From assembly GCA_040220455.1 (NCBI GenBank), contig JAVJUS010000081.1, positions 1 to 33,739 of the forward strand: a DNA stretch of 33,739 nucleotides. The letters run 5' to 3'. The stretch's first letter is position 1. Each line of letters starts with the position of its first letter. A program made the position numbers and the translations under genes. The stretch comes from JAVJUS01 sp040220455 (lineage in GTDB: Bacteria; Pseudomonadota; Alphaproteobacteria; DSM-16000; Inquilinaceae). A model generated the notes under the pieces. The model saw nothing but the letters and a program-made list of their open reading frames with translations, searched no databases and was not told the DNA's origin. This document shows positions 32,230-33,739 of the stretch, piece after piece.

Positions 32230-33537
32230 ATGTCCGACGAAACGAAGAAGCCGACGACCGGAAGCGGCCTGAAGCGGCGCAGCGTGATGAAGGGCGCGGC
32301 GGCCGTCGCGGGCACCGCCGTGGGGTCCGGAGCGATCAAGGGCTTCCCGACCATCTGGGCGCAGAACCTGCAGGACGTGACGCTGCGTCATGTCGGGTCG
32401 TCCTATTCGGCGATCATCGACATCGCGCGCCAGGCCTCCGAGGATCTCGGCTTCACGGTCGAGATGCAGAACGTCAACGGCGACGCGCTGGTCAACCGCG
32501 TCGTCACCCAGCCCAACACCGTCGACATCGCCGATCTGGAGTACTGGGCGGTCCAGAAAGTCTTCCCGCGCGGCGTGATGCAGGGCATCGACCTGTCCCG
32601 GATCGACCGCTGGGGCGACATCGTGCCGATCTTCACCGAGGGCAAGTACCCCGACGGCGGCGACGTCAGCCGCCAGGGCACGCTGCCCTACGAGGTCCAG
32701 TACACCGAGAGCGGAGAGGCGACCCGGTTCGCCGACGGCCAGACCGGCTGGGCGACCCTGCTGCCGCAGATCTACAACGCCGACACGCTGGGCATCCGCC
32801 CCGACGAGATCGGCCGGCCGATCGAGAGCTGGTCGGAGCTCTTCAATCCCGAGTTCTCGGGCCGCACGGCGCTGGTCGACATCCCGTCGATCGGCATCAT
32901 GGACGCGGCCATGGCGCTCGAGGCGGCGGGCGAGATCACCTACGGCGACAAGGGCAACATGACCCGCGAGGAGATCGACTTCACCGTCGATCGCCTGATC
33001 CAGCTCAAGCGCGACGGCCATTTCCGGGCGTTCTGGAACTCCTTCGACCAGTCGGTCAATCTGATGGCCTCGGGCGAGGTGATCATCCAGTCCATGTGGT
33101 CGCCGGCGGTCACGGCCGTGCGCACGCGCGGCATCGAGTGCCTCTATGTCGGCCTGCAGGAAGGCTACCGCGCCTGGGCGGCGGGGCTCGGCCTTATGAG
33201 CCACCTGGAAGGCATCGAGCTCGACGCGGCCTACGAGTACCTGAACTGGTACCTGTCCGGCTGGCAGGGCGGCTTCATCGCCAAGCAGGGCTACTACAGC
33301 TCCGTGCCCGAGACCACGCGCGAGTTCATGACCGAGAACGAGTGGAACTACTGGTACGAGGGCGAGCCCGCGGCCAGCGAGATCACCGATCCCTACGGCA
33401 ACAAGATGGAGGACGCGGGCGCGGTGCGCGACGGCGGCTCGTTCTGGGAGCGCATGGGCAACATCGCCTGCTGGAACACCGTGATGGACGAGAACGTCTA
33501 CATGGTCCGCAAGTGGAACGAGTTCATCGCCGCCTAG
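32230..33537 (+). CDS. Tat-exported ABC transporter substrate-binding protein (PotD-like)
   Basis: 435 residues from the ATG at 32230 (GGAGG five bases upstream); the earlier in-frame ATG at 32143 has no ribosome site. A twin-arginine signal is visible: LKRRSVMKGAAAVAGTAVGS (residues 14-33). The mature domain resembles the spermidine/putrescine PotD group: DIADLEYWAVQKVF, LPYEVQYTESGEATRFADG, ESWSELFNPEFSGRTALVDI, GEVIIQSMWSPAVTAVRTRG, YLNWYLSGWQGGFIAKQGYY. It would bind a polyamine, amine or related compound in the periplasm. Permease and ATPase genes are not in view, and the palindromic elements right after the stop suggest a transcript end. The ligand is inferred only from the family. Confidence 0.88.
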   Translation: MSDETKKPTTGSGLKRRSVMKGAAAVAGTAVGSGAIKGFPTIWAQNLQDVTLRHVGSSYSAIIDIARQASEDLGFTVEMQNVNGDALVNRVVTQPNTVDIADLEYWAVQKVFPRGVMQGIDLSRIDRWGDIVPIFTEGKYPDGGDVSRQGTLPYEVQYTESGEATRFADGQTGWATLLPQIYNADTLGIRPDEIGRPIESWSELFNPEFSGRTALVDIPSIGIMDAAMALEAAGEITYGDKGNMTREEIDFTVDRLIQLKRDGHFRAFWNSFDQSVNLMASGEVIIQSMWSPAVTAVRTRGIECLYVGLQEGYRAWAAGLGLMSHLEGIELDAAYEYLNWYLSGWQGGFIAKQGYYSSVPETTREFMTENEWNYWYEGEPAASEITDPYGNKMEDAGAVRDGGSFWERMGNIACWNTVMDENVYMVRKWNEFIAA

Positions 33538-33587
33538 TGTCCCGATCGCGAAGTGCGCGACAGCGCACTTCGCGTGAATCGGGACAC
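33537..33587. repeat. Large palindromic element 1 (22-bp stem)
   Basis: GTGTCCCGAT (33537-33546) and CGCGAAGTGCGC (33547-33558) pair with GCGCACTTCGCG (33563-33574) and ATCGGGACAC (33578-33587); the loop is GACA and the only bulge is TGA. The left arm starts on the last base of the binding-protein stop codon. It can act as a terminator-like hairpin and has the look of a dispersed palindromic repeat inserted at the gene end. Confidence 0.85.
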
Positions 33588-33600
33588 CAACCGTATGAAT

Positions 33601-33666
33601 CTAGTGTGATTCAGATCCCGAAGATCGTCATGCGAAGCATGCCGAACTTCGGGATCATCACACTAG
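33601..33666. repeat. Large palindromic element 2 (cruciform-type)
   Basis: CTAGTGTGAT (33601-33610) pairs with ATCACACTAG (33657-33666), GATCCCGAAG (33614-33623) with CTTCGGGATC (33647-33656), and CATGC (33629-33633) with GCATG (33637-33641). It shares CTAGTGT with the start of element 1 (CTAGTGT at 33534-33540), suggesting related repeat families. No coding potential. Confidence 0.85.
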
Positions 33667-33696
33667 GTCACGAACTTTGCGTCCCCCACTCGCACG

Positions 33697-33728
33697 AAAA
33701 AAAGGCCGCGCCCCTGCCGGGCACGGCC
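33697..33728 (-). terminator. Intrinsic terminator of a minus-strand gene off the right edge
   Basis: Read on the minus strand, GGCCGTGCCC and GGGCGCGGCC form a ten-base-pair stem (one G-U) followed by seven U residues (A-run 33697-33703 on the plus strand). This is the only classical stem plus U-tract terminator seen in the window. It implies a gene entering from beyond base 33739 and transcribed leftwards, converging on the PotD-like gene. Confidence 0.8.
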
Positions 33729-33739
33729 CCTTGTCCTCG

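Noticed and set aside
33537..33666. CRISPR array or phage attachment site
   Set aside because: The repeats are inverted, not direct with spacers, and no integrase, cas gene or tRNA end is nearby.

Overview
The window is 33.7 kb of very GC-rich DNA (over 70% G+C by eye) with strong third-position GC. Its gene families are typical of soil or marine Alphaproteobacteria: GntR-controlled sugar-acid ABC operons, HpcH/HpaI aldolases, and a Tat-exported binding protein. A Rhodospirillales- or Rhizobiales-like alphaproteobacterium is the best guess, but no rRNA, tRNA or marker gene is present to prove it. I see no CRISPR array, transposase or phage gene.

Region 1 (about 45-11058, all minus strand) is one long catabolic operon. 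In transcription order it holds a GntR/FadR regulator, a small ABM-fold protein, an HpcH/HpaI aldolase, a 2-hydroxyacid dehydrogenase, a complete carbohydrate ABC importer (binding protein, two permeases, ATPase), a D-apionate-lactonase-like protein and a DUF1537 four-carbon acid sugar kinase. Starts and stops overlap or nearly touch at several junctions. The likely substrate is a branched or C4-C5 sugar acid or its lactone.

Region 2 (11440-14695, plus strand, divergent from the regulator) is a tight three-gene unit: an APH-fold kinase, an enolase homologue with altered active-site residues, and a second 2-hydroxyacid dehydrogenase, joined by two 4-bp ATGA overlaps. It looks like phosphorylation, dehydration and reduction of a substrate that is not 2-phosphoglycerate. 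The shared 381-bp intergenic region carries three ATACC(T/A)G repeats that could be the GntR operator.

Region 3 (14696-25679) is a mixed set: an AT-rich intergenic island, an unrecognised ORF, a PhoD-like phosphatase, a minus-strand redox group (MaoC hydratase, FAD monooxygenase, FMO/CzcO-like oxidoreductase, OsmC), an MFS transporter, a YHS-domain exported protein, an AraC regulator, a GST and a divergent LysR regulator.

Region 4 (25850-32057) starts with a second HpcH/HpaI aldolase and a Gfo/Idh/MocA dehydrogenase. It then holds the most unusual set in the window. A bis-aminopropyl-spermidine-synthase-family protein with a C-terminal zinc ribbon converges on a minus-strand operon that encodes a divergent SpeD-family pyruvoyl decarboxylase, an FkbH-like HAD/GNAT glyceryl-ACP loading protein and a free-standing acyl carrier protein. 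A GNAT gene lies divergent from speD. Together these predict a polyamine-type backbone combined with an ACP-bound acyl (possibly glyceryl) unit, a small biosynthetic cluster I do not recognise.

Region 5 (32230-33739) has a Tat-exported PotD-like binding protein without its partner permeases in view, followed by two large palindromic elements and a minus-strand intrinsic terminator belonging to a gene off the right edge.
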